The translations under genes were made by a program, and so were the position numbers. 64,000 nt of DNA, from assembly GCA_938023705.1 (NCBI GenBank), contig CALJDJ010000024.1, positions 1-64,000 of the forward strand, given 5' to 3'. The notes beneath the pieces are model-generated. The model was given only the letters and a program-made list of their open reading frames with translations, made no database searches and had not been told where the DNA came from. This document shows, piece after piece, positions 18,265-26,529 of this stretch. How positions within the stretch are numbered: the stretch's first letter is position 1; each line of letters begins with the position of its first letter. Origin of the DNA: an uncultured Collinsella sp. GTDB taxonomy: Bacteria; Actinomycetota; Coriobacteriia; Coriobacteriales; Coriobacteriaceae.

Positions 18265-18468
18265 GCAGATGTCAAAGGAATCATAGCCCAGCTGATATGC
18301 CTTGAAGCTTGACCAGCGGTACGCATCGAGCGAGTCGAGCGCGCCTTTCACAGGATTGAGATGGATATAATCGAGCAACTGGACCGCCTGCGTGTCCGAC
18401 TCGACCGCGACCCGCGAATAGCGATTGTCAAACAGGTGCCCCGTTCTCCCCGTTTTCCCATTGAAATA
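18265..18468 (-). pseudogene. Fragment of a REP-associated (Y1, IS200-like) transposase
   Basis: The minus-strand translation of this stretch gives FNGKTGRTGHLFDNRYSRV, then LLDYIHLNPVKG and AYRWSSFKAY. These are the middle-to-late conserved segments of Y1/REP transposases: the R-x-GHLF box, the helix with Tyr before IHxNP, and YRWSS. The N-terminal part with the HxH metal motif and the C-terminus are missing. The open frame can be read through both flanking hairpins and into adhE upstream DNA, but those parts do not resemble transposase. It is a remnant, not a functional gene. Confidence 0.7.
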
Positions 18469-18493
18469 CTCATATAAGTCTGTCCCCAATGAG
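18469..18493 (-). repeat. REP-like hairpin, right end of decayed element
   Basis: The reverse complement matches 18235-18259 at 23 of 25 positions; the CTCAT/ATGAG stem is conserved and the loop has GGGGACAG. Confidence 0.65.
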
Positions 18494-18523
18494 CGGGGCG
18501 ATGCATTGGGCTGATGGATTAAG

Positions 18524-18606
18524 TTGAAACGGTTCATTTGATTGAAACGTTTTAGTATGCCTTTTACGGGAATCTTACCGTTTACCGAATTATTTATTGC
18601 TATCAT
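18524..18606 (+). promoter_or_regulatory. adhE control region: two CG-centred dyads and an extended -10
   Basis: Two similar sites, TTGAAACGGTTCA (18524-18536) and TTGAAACGTTTTA (18542-18554), lie 18 bases apart. Each is a CG-centred partial palindrome like LacI/CcpA-family operators. ACCGTTTACCG (18577-18587) follows, covering the -35 position. The extended -10 is TGC-TATCAT (18598-18606), 40 bases before the adhE ATG. The identity of the regulator is unknown. Confidence 0.5.
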
Positions 18607-18646
18607 GCAAGACGTAGGGTAAATCTCCGATCGCAAGGAGACACAA

Positions 18647-21295
18647 ATGGTGAAAAAGTCACCGGAAAACACTACTCCCGCAATTGTGGACAACGTAGAG
18701 GCGCTTGAGGCTAAGCTCGCTCAGATGCGAGAGGCCCAGGCGCTTTTTGCTACGTACACGCAGGAGCAGGTCGACAAGATCTTCTATGAGGCCGCCATGG
18801 CCGCCAACAAGGCTCGTATCCCGTTGGCGAAGATGGCCATCGAGGAGACCGGCCGCGGCGTTCTTGAGGACAAGGTCATCAAGAACCACTACGCCGCAGA
18901 GTACATCTACAACGCTTACAAGAACACCAAGACCTGTGGTGTCCTGGAGCGCGACGAGGCCTACGGCATCACCAAGATCGCCGAGCCCATCGGCATCGTG
19001 GGCGCCGTCATCCCGACGACCAACCCCACCTCCACTGCGATCTTCAAGACGCTGATCAGCCTGAAGACCCGCAACGCCATCATCATCTCCCCGCACCCGG
19101 CTGCCGCCAAGTGCACCATCGCCGCCGCTAAGCTCGTGCTTGACGCCGCCGTCAAGGCCGGTGCCCCCGAGGGCATCATCGGCTGGGTCGATGTCCCCTC
19201 CATCGAGCTGACCAACATGGTCATGCGCGACGTCGACATCATCCTCGCCACCGGTGGCCCGGGCATGGTCAAGGCCGCCTACTCCTCGGGCAAGCCCGCC
19301 CTGGGCGTTGGCGCCGGTAACACCCCGGTCGTCATCGACGACACCGCCGACGTGCTGCTCGCCGTCAACTCCATCATCCACTCCAAGACCTTCGACAACG
19401 GCATGATCTGCGCTTCCGAGCAGTCCGTGACCGTCATCGACACCATCTATGACCAGGTTAAGGCCGAGTTCCAGAAGCGCGGCTGCTACTTCGTCAAGCA
19501 GGGTGCCGAGATGGAGGCTCTGCGTGCCGCCATGTTCAAGAACGGCGCTCTCGACCACCGCATCCCCGGCATGGCTGCCGCCAAGATCGCCGAGCTCGCA
19601 GGCATCGAGGTTCCCGCCAAGACCAAGATCCTGATCGCCGAGGTCACCTCCACCGACCCCGCCAAGGAGGAGTTCTCCCACGAGAAGCTCTCCCCGGTCC
19701 TGGCCATGTACCACGCCAAGGACTTCCAGGAGGCAGTCGACAAGGCCGAGCACCTGGTGCTCGCCGGTGGCCCGGGCCACACCGCCTCTCTGTACGTGCA
19801 CCCCGCCCAGGCCGAGAAGATCAGCCTGTTCGAGCACGTCATGAAGGCCTGCCGTATCGTCATCAACACCCCGTCCTCGCACGGCGGCATCGGTGACCTG
19901 TACAACTTTGGTATGAAGCCGTCTCTGACCCTGGGCTGCGGCTCCTGGGGCGGCAACTCCGTCTCCGAGAACGTTGGGGTGAAGCACTTGATCAACGTTA
20001 AGACTGTGGCCGAGCGCCGTGAGAACATGCTGTGGTTCCGCGCTCCCGAGAAGGTCTACTTCAAGAAGGGTTCCACGCCCGTCGCCCTCGACGAGCTCGG
20101 TACCGTCATGGGCAAGAAGCGCGCCTTCATCGTCACCGACCAGTTCCTCTTCAAGAATGGCAACACCCGCGCCATCGAGGCCAAGCTCGACGAGATGGGC
20201 ATCGCCCACGACTGCTTCTACGACGTCGAGCCCGATCCGTCGCTGCAGTGCGCACGTCGCGGCGCCAAGCAGATGGCTCTCTTTGAGCCTGACGTGATCA
20301 TCGCCGTCGGCGGTGGCTCCGCTATGGACGCCGGCAAGATCATGTGGATGATGTACGAGCACCCCGAGTGCAAGTTTGAGGACATGGCCATGGACTTCAT
20401 GGACATCCGCAAGCGTATCTTCACTTTCCCCGAGATGGGCAAGAAGGCCTACTTCGTCGCCGTCCCGACCTCTTCGGGTACCGGCTCCGAGTGCACGCCG
20501 TTCGCCATCATCACCGACAAGGAGACCGGCATCAAGTGGCCGCTCGCCGACTACGCGCTGCTCCCCAACATGGCTATCGTCGACGCCGACAACTGCATGA
20601 CCGCCCCGCGCGGCCTGACCGCTGCCTCCGGCATCGACGTCATGACCCACGCCATCGAGTCCTATGTCTCCATCATGGCTTCCGACTACACCAAGGGCCT
20701 CTCCGAGCGCGCTGCTAAGCTCGTCTTCGAGAACCTGCCCTCCAGCTTCACGAACGGCGCCAAGGACCCGCATGCCCGCGAGGAGATGCACAACGCCTCC
20801 TGCATGGCCGGTATGGCCTTCGCCAACGCCTTCCTGGGCCTCAACCACTCCATGGCTCACAAGCTCGGCGCCTTCCATCACCTGCCCCACGGCCTCGCCA
20901 ACGCCGTCATCCTGACCCGCGTTATGCGCTACAACGCCGCCGAGGCTCCCGTCAAGATGGGTACCTTCTCCCAGTATCCTTACCCCAACGCGCTGCACAA
21001 CTACGCCGAGATGGCCAAGTACTGCGGCATCGAGGGCAAGGACGACAAGGAGGTCTTCGAGAACTTCATCACGAAGCTCGAGGAGCTCAAGGACTTCATC
21101 GGCGTCAAGAAGACCATCGCCGACTACGGTGTTGACGAGCAGTACTTCCTCGACACCCTCGACGAGATGACCGAGCAGGCATTCAACGACCAGTGCACCG
21201 GCGCCAACCCGCGCTACCCGCTCATGAGCGAGATCAAGGAGCTCTACCTGGACGCCTACTACGGCCGCGAGCCTCAGGACTACGCCGTCTGCTAG
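18647..21295 (+). CDS. adhE: Bifunctional acetaldehyde-CoA / alcohol dehydrogenase AdhE
   Basis: 882 residues; it converts acetyl-CoA to acetaldehyde and then ethanol with two NADH, regenerating NAD+ in fermentation, and forms long spirosomes in known cases. The N-terminal aldehyde dehydrogenase domain (about 1-440) has the catalytic Cys255 in DNGMICASEQS. The C-terminal iron-dependent alcohol dehydrogenase domain has GGGSAMDAGK and the metal-binding HSMAHKLGAFHHLPHG. The start is ATG at 18647 with AAGGAG 7 bases upstream. It is one of few plus-strand genes, followed by a strong stem-loop, and very rich in preferred C-ending codons, suggesting high expression. Confidence 0.98.
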   Translation: MVKKSPENTTPAIVDNVEALEAKLAQMREAQALFATYTQEQVDKIFYEAAMAANKARIPLAKMAIEETGRGVLEDKVIKNHYAAEYIYNAYKNTKTCGVLERDEAYGITKIAEPIGIVGAVIPTTNPTSTAIFKTLISLKTRNAIIISPHPAAAKCTIAAAKLVLDAAVKAGAPEGIIGWVDVPSIELTNMVMRDVDIILATGGPGMVKAAYSSGKPALGVGAGNTPVVIDDTADVLLAVNSIIHSKTFDNGMICASEQSVTVIDTIYDQVKAEFQKRGCYFVKQGAEMEALRAAMFKNGALDHRIPGMAAAKIAELAGIEVPAKTKILIAEVTSTDPAKEEFSHEKLSPVLAMYHAKDFQEAVDKAEHLVLAGGPGHTASLYVHPAQAEKISLFEHVMKACRIVINTPSSHGGIGDLYNFGMKPSLTLGCGSWGGNSVSENVGVKHLINVKTVAERRENMLWFRAPEKVYFKKGSTPVALDELGTVMGKKRAFIVTDQFLFKNGNTRAIEAKLDEMGIAHDCFYDVEPDPSLQCARRGAKQMALFEPDVIIAVGGGSAMDAGKIMWMMYEHPECKFEDMAMDFMDIRKRIFTFPEMGKKAYFVAVPTSSGTGSECTPFAIITDKETGIKWPLADYALLPNMAIVDADNCMTAPRGLTAASGIDVMTHAIESYVSIMASDYTKGLSERAAKLVFENLPSSFTNGAKDPHAREEMHNASCMAGMAFANAFLGLNHSMAHKLGAFHHLPHGLANAVILTRVMRYNAAEAPVKMGTFSQYPYPNALHNYAEMAKYCGIEGKDDKEVFENFITKLEELKDFIGVKKTIADYGVDEQYFLDTLDEMTEQAFNDQCTGANPRYPLMSEIKELYLDAYYGREPQDYAVC

Positions 21296-21312
21296 TTTTA
21301 GCACGGTTTTTA

Positions 21313-21351
21313 ACGGCGGGGGTGCACGGGTGTTTCACACACCCCCGCCGT
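21313..21351 (+). terminator. Stem-loop after adhE
   Basis: A perfect 12-bp GC-rich stem (21313-21324 with 21340-21351) with a 15-base loop, 17 bases after the adhE stop. There is no T-run, so it may act as an mRNA 3' stabiliser or a weak terminator. The kinase-like gene starts 32 bases further on. Confidence 0.55.
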
Positions 21352-21383
21352 CGCTTCTATCGCATCGTTGAAAGGATGCAACC

Positions 21384-22148
21384 ATGCTGCTACCCGATTC
21401 CAAGACCGAGCTCGTCCGCCGTGGCAACAAGGTCGTTTACGACCTGGGCGACAAGATTGTCAAGGTCTTTAACGAGACCAAGCCTGTCTCCGACGTGTTC
21501 AACGAGGCTTTGAATCTTGCCCGCATCAATGAGTGCGGCATCCGCAGCCCCAAGGCTCTCGAGGTTTCCCAGCTCGAGAACGCCAACGGCTGGGCGCTCG
21601 TGACCGAGAAGGTTCCGGGCACCACCCTTGCCGAGAAGATGACTGCCGAGCCCCAGCGCTTTGGTGAGTATCTCGAGATGTTCGTCGACCTCCAGATCGA
21701 GATCCACGGCTACACCTCCCCGCTGCTCAACCGTCAGCGCGACAAGTTCGCCCGCATGATCGACAGCCTTGATCAGCTCAATGCCACCACGCGCTACAAC
21801 CTTCAGGAGCGTCTGGACGGCATGACCAAGGAGTTCAAGGTCTGCCACGGCGACTTCAACCCCTCCAACGTCATCGTCGGCGACGACGGCCAGCTCTATG
21901 TGTGCGACTGGGCACACGCCACCCAGGGCTCCCCTGCTGCCGACGTTGCCACCACCTACCTGCTCTTCGCCCTCAACAGCAAGGATCAGGCTGAGGCCTA
22001 CCTGGAGCTCTACTGTGACCGCGCCGACATGCCCATGCAGGTCGTGCGTCAGTGGACGAGCATCGTCGCCGCTTCCGAGCTCGCTCGTAAGCGCAACGTG
22101 AACGATGAGTTCCTGAAGAACTGGATCGACGTCGTCGATTATCAGTAA
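21384..22148 (+). CDS. Aminoglycoside phosphotransferase/choline kinase-like protein
   Basis: 254 residues with a protein-kinase-like small-molecule phosphotransferase fold. An N-terminal nucleotide-binding lobe (VVYDLGDKIVKVFNETKP) and VTEKVPGTTL hinge precede the catalytic loop VCHGDFNPSNVIV (HxDxxxxN type). The metal-binding Asp is in YVCDWAHATQGSPAADVATTYLL. The substrate cannot be told from the sequence; it is not evidence of antibiotic resistance. The ATG at 21384 has AAAGGA upstream. It lies 88 bases after adhE and ends at a clear terminator, so some co-transcription is likely. Confidence 0.8.
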   Translation: MLLPDSKTELVRRGNKVVYDLGDKIVKVFNETKPVSDVFNEALNLARINECGIRSPKALEVSQLENANGWALVTEKVPGTTLAEKMTAEPQRFGEYLEMFVDLQIEIHGYTSPLLNRQRDKFARMIDSLDQLNATTRYNLQERLDGMTKEFKVCHGDFNPSNVIVGDDGQLYVCDWAHATQGSPAADVATTYLLFALNSKDQAEAYLELYCDRADMPMQVVRQWTSIVAASELARKRNVNDEFLKNWIDVVDYQ

Positions 22149-22182
22149 TATCTGAGCGATTTATTTCGCATCGGAGGCACAA

Positions 22183-22218
22183 GAAAACCCCGCAGCTCAT
22201 ATGGGCTGTGGGGTTTTC
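22183..22218 (+). terminator. Rho-independent terminator after the kinase-like gene
   Basis: GAAAACCCCGCAGC pairs with GCTGTGGGGTTTTC around a short loop. The terminal T-run is part of the stem and continues TCCTTT on the plus strand. Confidence 0.85.
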
Positions 22219-22254
22219 CTTTACCCATCGAGTTTATTCACGCAACAAAATAGA

Positions 22255-22291
22255 CTGCTCCGCATCTCATCCTAAGAGAGATACGGAGCAG
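22255..22291 (-). terminator. Rho-independent terminator of the proS operon
   Basis: CTGCTCCGCATCTC (22255-22268) pairs with GAGATACGGAGCAG (22278-22291), then TCTATTTTG on the minus strand. It stands 34 bases after the proS stop and faces the opposing terminator at 22183-22218. Confidence 0.85.
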
Positions 22292-22324
22292 CCCCGCAAT
22301 TACATCTAATAGCAGAAACGTCGA

Positions 22325-24046
22325 TTAACGGCGGGCCGCCTTAACAAGCTCGGCAATCTTGGCGACGACCTCGTCGATCGCCACGTCCTCACGCTCGCCC
22401 GTGGCACGGTCCTTGAGCTCCACAGTACCATTCTTGAGGCCACGCTTGCCAAGCACGACCTGATACGGGAAGCCCATGAGGTCGTTATCGGCAAACTTAA
22501 AGCCAGGACGCTCGTCCCGGTCATCGACGACAACCTCGATACCCTCGGCGCACAGGCCCTCGACGATTTGGTCGCAAACGTTAGCGCACTCCTCCTTCTT
22601 GGGATCGAGCGGAATCACCGCGACCTCGTACGGGGCAACGGAGACCGGCCAGACGATGCCGTGTTCGTCGTTGTGCTGCTCCACGACGGCAGCAAGCGAG
22701 CGGGACACACCAACGCCGTAGCAACCCATGATAAGCGGCTTCTCCTTGCCGTCCTCGTCCATAAAGGTGGCGCCCATGGCCTCGGAATACTTGGTACCCA
22801 GCTGGAAGACCTGCGAGACCTCGATGCCGCGAGCAGCAGAGAGCGGCTTGCCGCAGTGCGGGCAGGGATCGCCGGCAACGACGGTTACCAGGTCGGCCCA
22901 CTCGTCGACGGTAAAGTCGCGCTCGGGGCAGGCACCGGTAAAGTGATAATCGACCTCGTTGGCACCGCAGGCCCACTGCTTGGACTCGCGCAGGCTCTCG
23001 TCGCACACCAGGCGAATGCCCTCGGGCAGGTTAACCGGTCCGATAAAGCCCTTATGCAGACCGTAGGTCTGGAGCTCCTCATCAGTCATCATGCGATAGG
23101 CCTTGCCAAAGACATGCTCGGCCTTGCAATCGTTGAGCTCGTGGTCGCCCGGAACAATGGCCACGACGGGCTTGCCCTCGGCGTCGAGGAGTGCCAGAGA
23201 CTTGCGCGTGCCGTTCTCGGGGAAGCCGAAGAACTTTGCAACGGCCTCGATGGTGCCCATGCCCGGAGTCTCGACCTTGGTAAGCGTACCGTCGCCAGGA
23301 CCCTCGGTCACAACGACCTTGGTGCTTGCGGCCTCATCGTCGGCAGCGAAGCCGCAATCGTCGCAGTAGACGAGCGAAGCCTCGCCAGCGTCGGCCAAAG
23401 CCATGTACTCGACGGAGGTATCGCCACCGATCTCGCCGGAGTCGGCGACAACGGGCAGAGCCTTGATGTAGCAGCGCTCGCAAATGTTGGCATAGGCCTG
23501 CTTCATCTTGTCGTACTCCTCCTGCAGGCTCTCCTGCGTAGCAGAGAAGCTGTAGGCGTCCTTCATGATGAACTCGCGACCGCGCATCAGGCCAAAACGG
23601 GGACGGAACTCGTCGCGGAACTTATCCTGGATGTGATAGAGGTTCACTGGCAGCTGCTTGTAGGAACGCAACTCATTGCGCACCAGGGCAGTCACGGTCT
23701 CCTCGTGCGTGGGTCCGAGCACAAACTCGCGGCCGTGGCGGTCATCAAAGCGCACAAGCTCCTTGCCATAGGCATCGATACGGCCGGACTCACGCCACAG
23801 CTCGGCATCGACCATGATGGGCATCATTAGCTCCTGAGCACCGGCGGCATCCATCTCGTCGCGCACGATGTTCTCGATCTTGCGGATCGAGCGCCAAGCG
23901 AGCGGCAGATAGGAATACAGGCCGGCGGCCTCCTTGCGGATCATGCCAGCGCGAAGCAGCAGACGGTGGCTCGCTAGCTCGGCATCCGCCGGATCCTCTT
24001 TGAGCGTCGGCGCATAGAGCTTAGACATATACATTGCTCGGGTCAT
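22325..24046 (-). CDS. proS: Prolyl-tRNA synthetase
   Basis: 573-residue class II synthetase of the bacterial type with the editing insertion. Class II motifs: GAQELMMPIMVDAELWRESGR, FRDEFRPRFGLMRGREFIMKDAYSF and the late GCYGVGVSRSLAAVVEQ. The C-terminal anticodon domain has VAVIPLDPKKE. The ATG at 24046 has GAGGAG upstream, directly after the ispG stop. This proS is the last gene of the long ispG-containing cluster. The MEP pathway/proS linkage is common in bacteria. Confidence 0.97.
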   Translation of the reverse strand: MTRAMYMSKLYAPTLKEDPADAELASHRLLLRAGMIRKEAAGLYSYLPLAWRSIRKIENIVRDEMDAAGAQELMMPIMVDAELWRESGRIDAYGKELVRFDDRHGREFVLGPTHEETVTALVRNELRSYKQLPVNLYHIQDKFRDEFRPRFGLMRGREFIMKDAYSFSATQESLQEEYDKMKQAYANICERCYIKALPVVADSGEIGGDTSVEYMALADAGEASLVYCDDCGFAADDEAASTKVVVTEGPGDGTLTKVETPGMGTIEAVAKFFGFPENGTRKSLALLDAEGKPVVAIVPGDHELNDCKAEHVFGKAYRMMTDEELQTYGLHKGFIGPVNLPEGIRLVCDESLRESKQWACGANEVDYHFTGACPERDFTVDEWADLVTVVAGDPCPHCGKPLSAARGIEVSQVFQLGTKYSEAMGATFMDEDGKEKPLIMGCYGVGVSRSLAAVVEQHNDEHGIVWPVSVAPYEVAVIPLDPKKEECANVCDQIVEGLCAEGIEVVVDDRDERPGFKFADNDLMGFPYQVVLGKRGLKNGTVELKDRATGEREDVAIDEVVAKIAELVKAARR

Positions 24047-25129
24047 TTATTTCTCCTCAATAAGTTTGTCGACCTCGGCCATAAGCGCGTCGACAATTTG
24101 ATCCTCAGCTACTTTACCAATGATCTGGCCATGCGAAAAGAGCAGGCCCTGACCACGTCCGCAGGCAACACCCAGGTCGGCGTCAGATGCCTCTCCGGGG
24201 CCGTTGACCGCACATCCCATCACGGCGATCGAAAGCGGCGCGGAATAGTTCTTAAGCCGCTCGGTGACCTCCTCGGCGATGGGAATGAGGTTAACCTGGC
24301 AGCGGGCGCACGTGGGGCACGAGACAATCTCGGGACCACGGCGACGCAGGCCCAGCGACTGTAGAATTCCCCAGGCGACCGGCGGCTCCTCAACCGGATC
24401 GGCCGTGAGCGACACACGCATGGTGTCGCCGATGCCTTCGGAAAGCAAGATACCCAAGCCTACAGAGCTCTTGATGGTGCCCTGAAGCTTGGTCCCCGCC
24501 TCCGTCACGCCCAGGTGAAGCGGAACGTGGGGAATCTCACGTGACAGGGCTCGATAGGTATCGAGCGTCGTTTGCACGCTATGGGCCTTGGCCGAAAGCA
24601 CAATGTTCGTAAAGCCGCGATCCTCAAAGTGCTTGACGAAGCGCTCGCTCGACATCACGAGCTTTTCGGGCTGCGTGAGGTCGTCGCGCTCGGCAATATC
24701 TTGCTCAAGCGAGCCCGCGTTCACGCCAATGCGAATCGCACAGCCCGAGGCACCCGCAGCATCGATCACCGCGTCAACCTTGGCCCAATCGCCGATATTG
24801 CCGGGATTGATGCGCAGCTTGGCGGCACCGGCCTCAACGGCACCAATGGCGAGCTTATGGTTAAAGTGGATATCGGCGACAATCGGCACCGGAGACTCGG
24901 CACAGATGGCGCGGAAGCCCTCAAGCGCGGCCTCGGAGGGCACGCTCACGCGCACGATATCGCAGCCAGCCTGCGCCAACGCGCACACTTGCGCAAGCGT
25001 TGCCTGGGCATCAGCGGTATCGGTGCAGGTCATAGATTGGACCACCACCGGCGCGCCGCCACCGATCTGCACGCCGCCCACATGCACGGGGCGCGTCAGC
25101 TCGCGAGGCAAAGGATGGGATAAAGACAA
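24047..25129 (-). CDS. ispG: 4-hydroxy-3-methylbut-2-enyl diphosphate synthase (IspG/GcpE)
   Basis: About 360-residue [4Fe-4S] enzyme of the MEP isoprenoid pathway; it reduces ME-cPP to HMBPP. The N-terminal TIM barrel contains VVVQSMTCTDTAD and VADIHFNHKLA. The C-terminal cluster domain has CPTCARCQVNL and MGCAVNGPGEASDADLG. No ATG fits; TTG at 25129 (LSLSHPLPREL) has AGGGGAG 8 bases upstream, and GTG at 25138 is an alternative. Upstream codons read into rseP. It works with dxr, four genes away in the same run. Confidence 0.94.
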   Translation of the reverse strand: MSLSHPLPRELTRPVHVGGVQIGGGAPVVVQSMTCTDTADAQATLAQVCALAQAGCDIVRVSVPSEAALEGFRAICAESPVPIVADIHFNHKLAIGAVEAGAAKLRINPGNIGDWAKVDAVIDAAGASGCAIRIGVNAGSLEQDIAERDDLTQPEKLVMSSERFVKHFEDRGFTNIVLSAKAHSVQTTLDTYRALSREIPHVPLHLGVTEAGTKLQGTIKSSVGLGILLSEGIGDTMRVSLTADPVEEPPVAWGILQSLGLRRRGPEIVSCPTCARCQVNLIPIAEEVTERLKNYSAPLSIAVMGCAVNGPGEASDADLGVACGRGQGLLFSHGQIIGKVAEDQIVDALMAEVDKLIEEK

Positions 25130-25142
25130 TCCAAACACTCCC

Positions 25143-26504
25143 CTACAGAATAAATCGAAGGATGTCGGAACGAAGCATATAGACAAACAGCAGCGCAAAG
25201 AGCGCGATGCCCACATAGCTCACAATCGTCTGGACCTTGAGCGGAAGCTCGCGGCCCGCAATCTTCTGAATGATCTCGATGACTAGCTTGCCGCCATCGA
25301 GTGGCGGGATGGGCAGCAGGTTCATAAAGCCAAGCGAGAATGAAATGAGGGCGGCAAACGAAAGGAACGTGGCAGGGCCGGCAGCAGCAGCCTGTGAGGA
25401 CATAACGCTAATACCCACGATCGAAGAGGACTGATCGAGAATCTCCATCGTATGCTGCGGCTGGAGCAGGCGCATCACGCCCTCCGCTGTCTGCACAACA
25501 TAGGAGAACGACAGGCGAGCCGACGTGATGGGGTCTAAACGGACCACCTGCGTAGAGGCATACACACCTAGGCGATCGTCCTCTTTGAGCGCAACCGTGG
25601 TCGAATGCTGCCTGCCGTCACGCTCGTACTCGATGGCGATATCGTCCTTACCGGCAGCCTTGCCGATGGCATCGTAAACGTCCATCCAGGTAGAGCACGA
25701 TACTCCGTCGACCGAAAGAATCGCGTCGCCGCCCTCGATTCCCGCCGAGGCGGCAATCGAGCCTTCGTCAACCTGGCCAATCACATTGGTATCCACCGGC
25801 ACGGTGACACCCGCAATGGAATAGATGCTCATAAGGAGCAAAAAACCCGTCAAGATATTGACGATAATGCCCGCGAGCAGCATAAAGGCGCGCTTGAGAA
25901 AGCCTTGGCCAAGATAGGTGTGCGAGCGCTCTTGCGCAAGGAACTCGGCCTCGCCGCACGGCAGTTCCCATACATCGCCCTCGGCAGTCGCATGTTCGCG
26001 ATCGAAACGGCGACCATCAAAGGTGGTATAGCCTGCCTTGTCTCGCGGCAACGTCTGATATTTGGTGGGATAGTAGCTCGGCGAGGGCTTCTCCCCTTCC
26101 TCATACCAGGGCGCGATGGAGCCCCAGCCCAGCAAAAGGGCGCATGCCTCGAGCACATCCTCCTCGGAAAGCTCGAGCTCGACAGCAAGGTCGGCCACGG
26201 TCACGCGACCATGACGATAGATAGCCGCGAGCACGCGGTCGGCGCACGAAACATCGGTCGGATCCATACCGCAGATGGCAGCGTAGCCACCCAGCGGCAG
26301 CGGGGTCACGCCAAACTTGGTTCCAATGCGACGCGACGTGTAATGGATGTAAAAGCGGCACGGCAGACCCAAAAAGAACTCGGTCACACGGACGCCGCAG
26401 GCGCGCGCCGCCAAAAAGTGGCCGCCCTCGTGCAAAAACACGAGGACGGAAAGCATCAGCAGGCCCCAAAAGACCGATGAGAGAACGCTCAGAACAGTAT
26501 CCAT
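25143..26504 (-). CDS. rseP: Site-2 intramembrane metalloprotease RseP with an inserted helical domain
   Basis: About 453-residue M50 membrane protease. The zinc motif HEGGH is at residues 25-29 in the first membrane helix. A PDZ domain (residues about 245-320, IAASAGIEGGDAILSVDGV) and the second zinc site NLLPIPPLDGGK in a late helix follow. Unusual: some 110 residues (about 84-195) are inserted after the GGYAAICG strand. These include a winged-helix-like segment, RVLAAIYRHGRVTVADLAVELELSEEDVLEACALL. The start is uncertain: ATG 26504 or TTG 26519. The dxr-rseP-ispG order is conserved in bacteria. Confidence 0.9.
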   Translation of the reverse strand: MDTVLSVLSSVFWGLLMLSVLVFLHEGGHFLAARACGVRVTEFFLGLPCRFYIHYTSRRIGTKFGVTPLPLGGYAAICGMDPTDVSCADRVLAAIYRHGRVTVADLAVELELSEEDVLEACALLLGWGSIAPWYEEGEKPSPSYYPTKYQTLPRDKAGYTTFDGRRFDREHATAEGDVWELPCGEAEFLAQERSHTYLGQGFLKRAFMLLAGIIVNILTGFLLLMSIYSIAGVTVPVDTNVIGQVDEGSIAASAGIEGGDAILSVDGVSCSTWMDVYDAIGKAAGKDDIAIEYERDGRQHSTTVALKEDDRLGVYASTQVVRLDPITSARLSFSYVVQTAEGVMRLLQPQHTMEILDQSSSIVGISVMSSQAAAAGPATFLSFAALISFSLGFMNLLPIPPLDGGKLVIEIIQKIAGRELPLKVQTIVSYVGIALFALLFVYMLRSDILRFIL

Positions 26505-26529
26505 AAAACGAAAAAGCAATCCTTATGGG

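Larger units (their letters stand above)
18235..18493 (-). mobile_element. Decayed REP-bracketed transposase element (259 bp)
   Basis: A short element bounded by two 25-base inverted copies of a small hairpin (18235-18259 and 18469-18493; 23 of 25 bases agree). Between them lies a fragment of a Y1-type (IS200-like) transposase gene. The architecture and orientation match the intact element at 53368-54340: GGGAC reading plus on the left, the reverse complement on the right, transposase on the minus strand. It sits between the rpmB terminator and the adhE control region. Confidence 0.6.

Noticed and set aside
18139..18693. A 184-codon minus-strand frame covering the region before adhE as an intact gene
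   Set aside because: Only the stretch between the two hairpins resembles transposase; the rest reads through the hairpins, the rpmB terminator and the adhE promoter and start. Treated as a pseudogene fragment.
18659..21304. A very long (about 880 codon) open frame antisense to adhE
   Set aside because: It is a mirror effect of the GC-rich, C-ending codons of adhE; its translation is low-complexity (Gly/Val/Leu/Asp) and matches no family.
21384..22148. The phosphotransferase-like gene as an antibiotic resistance determinant
   Set aside because: Only the general kinase-fold motifs are present; nothing points to aminoglycosides, and the context is metabolic.
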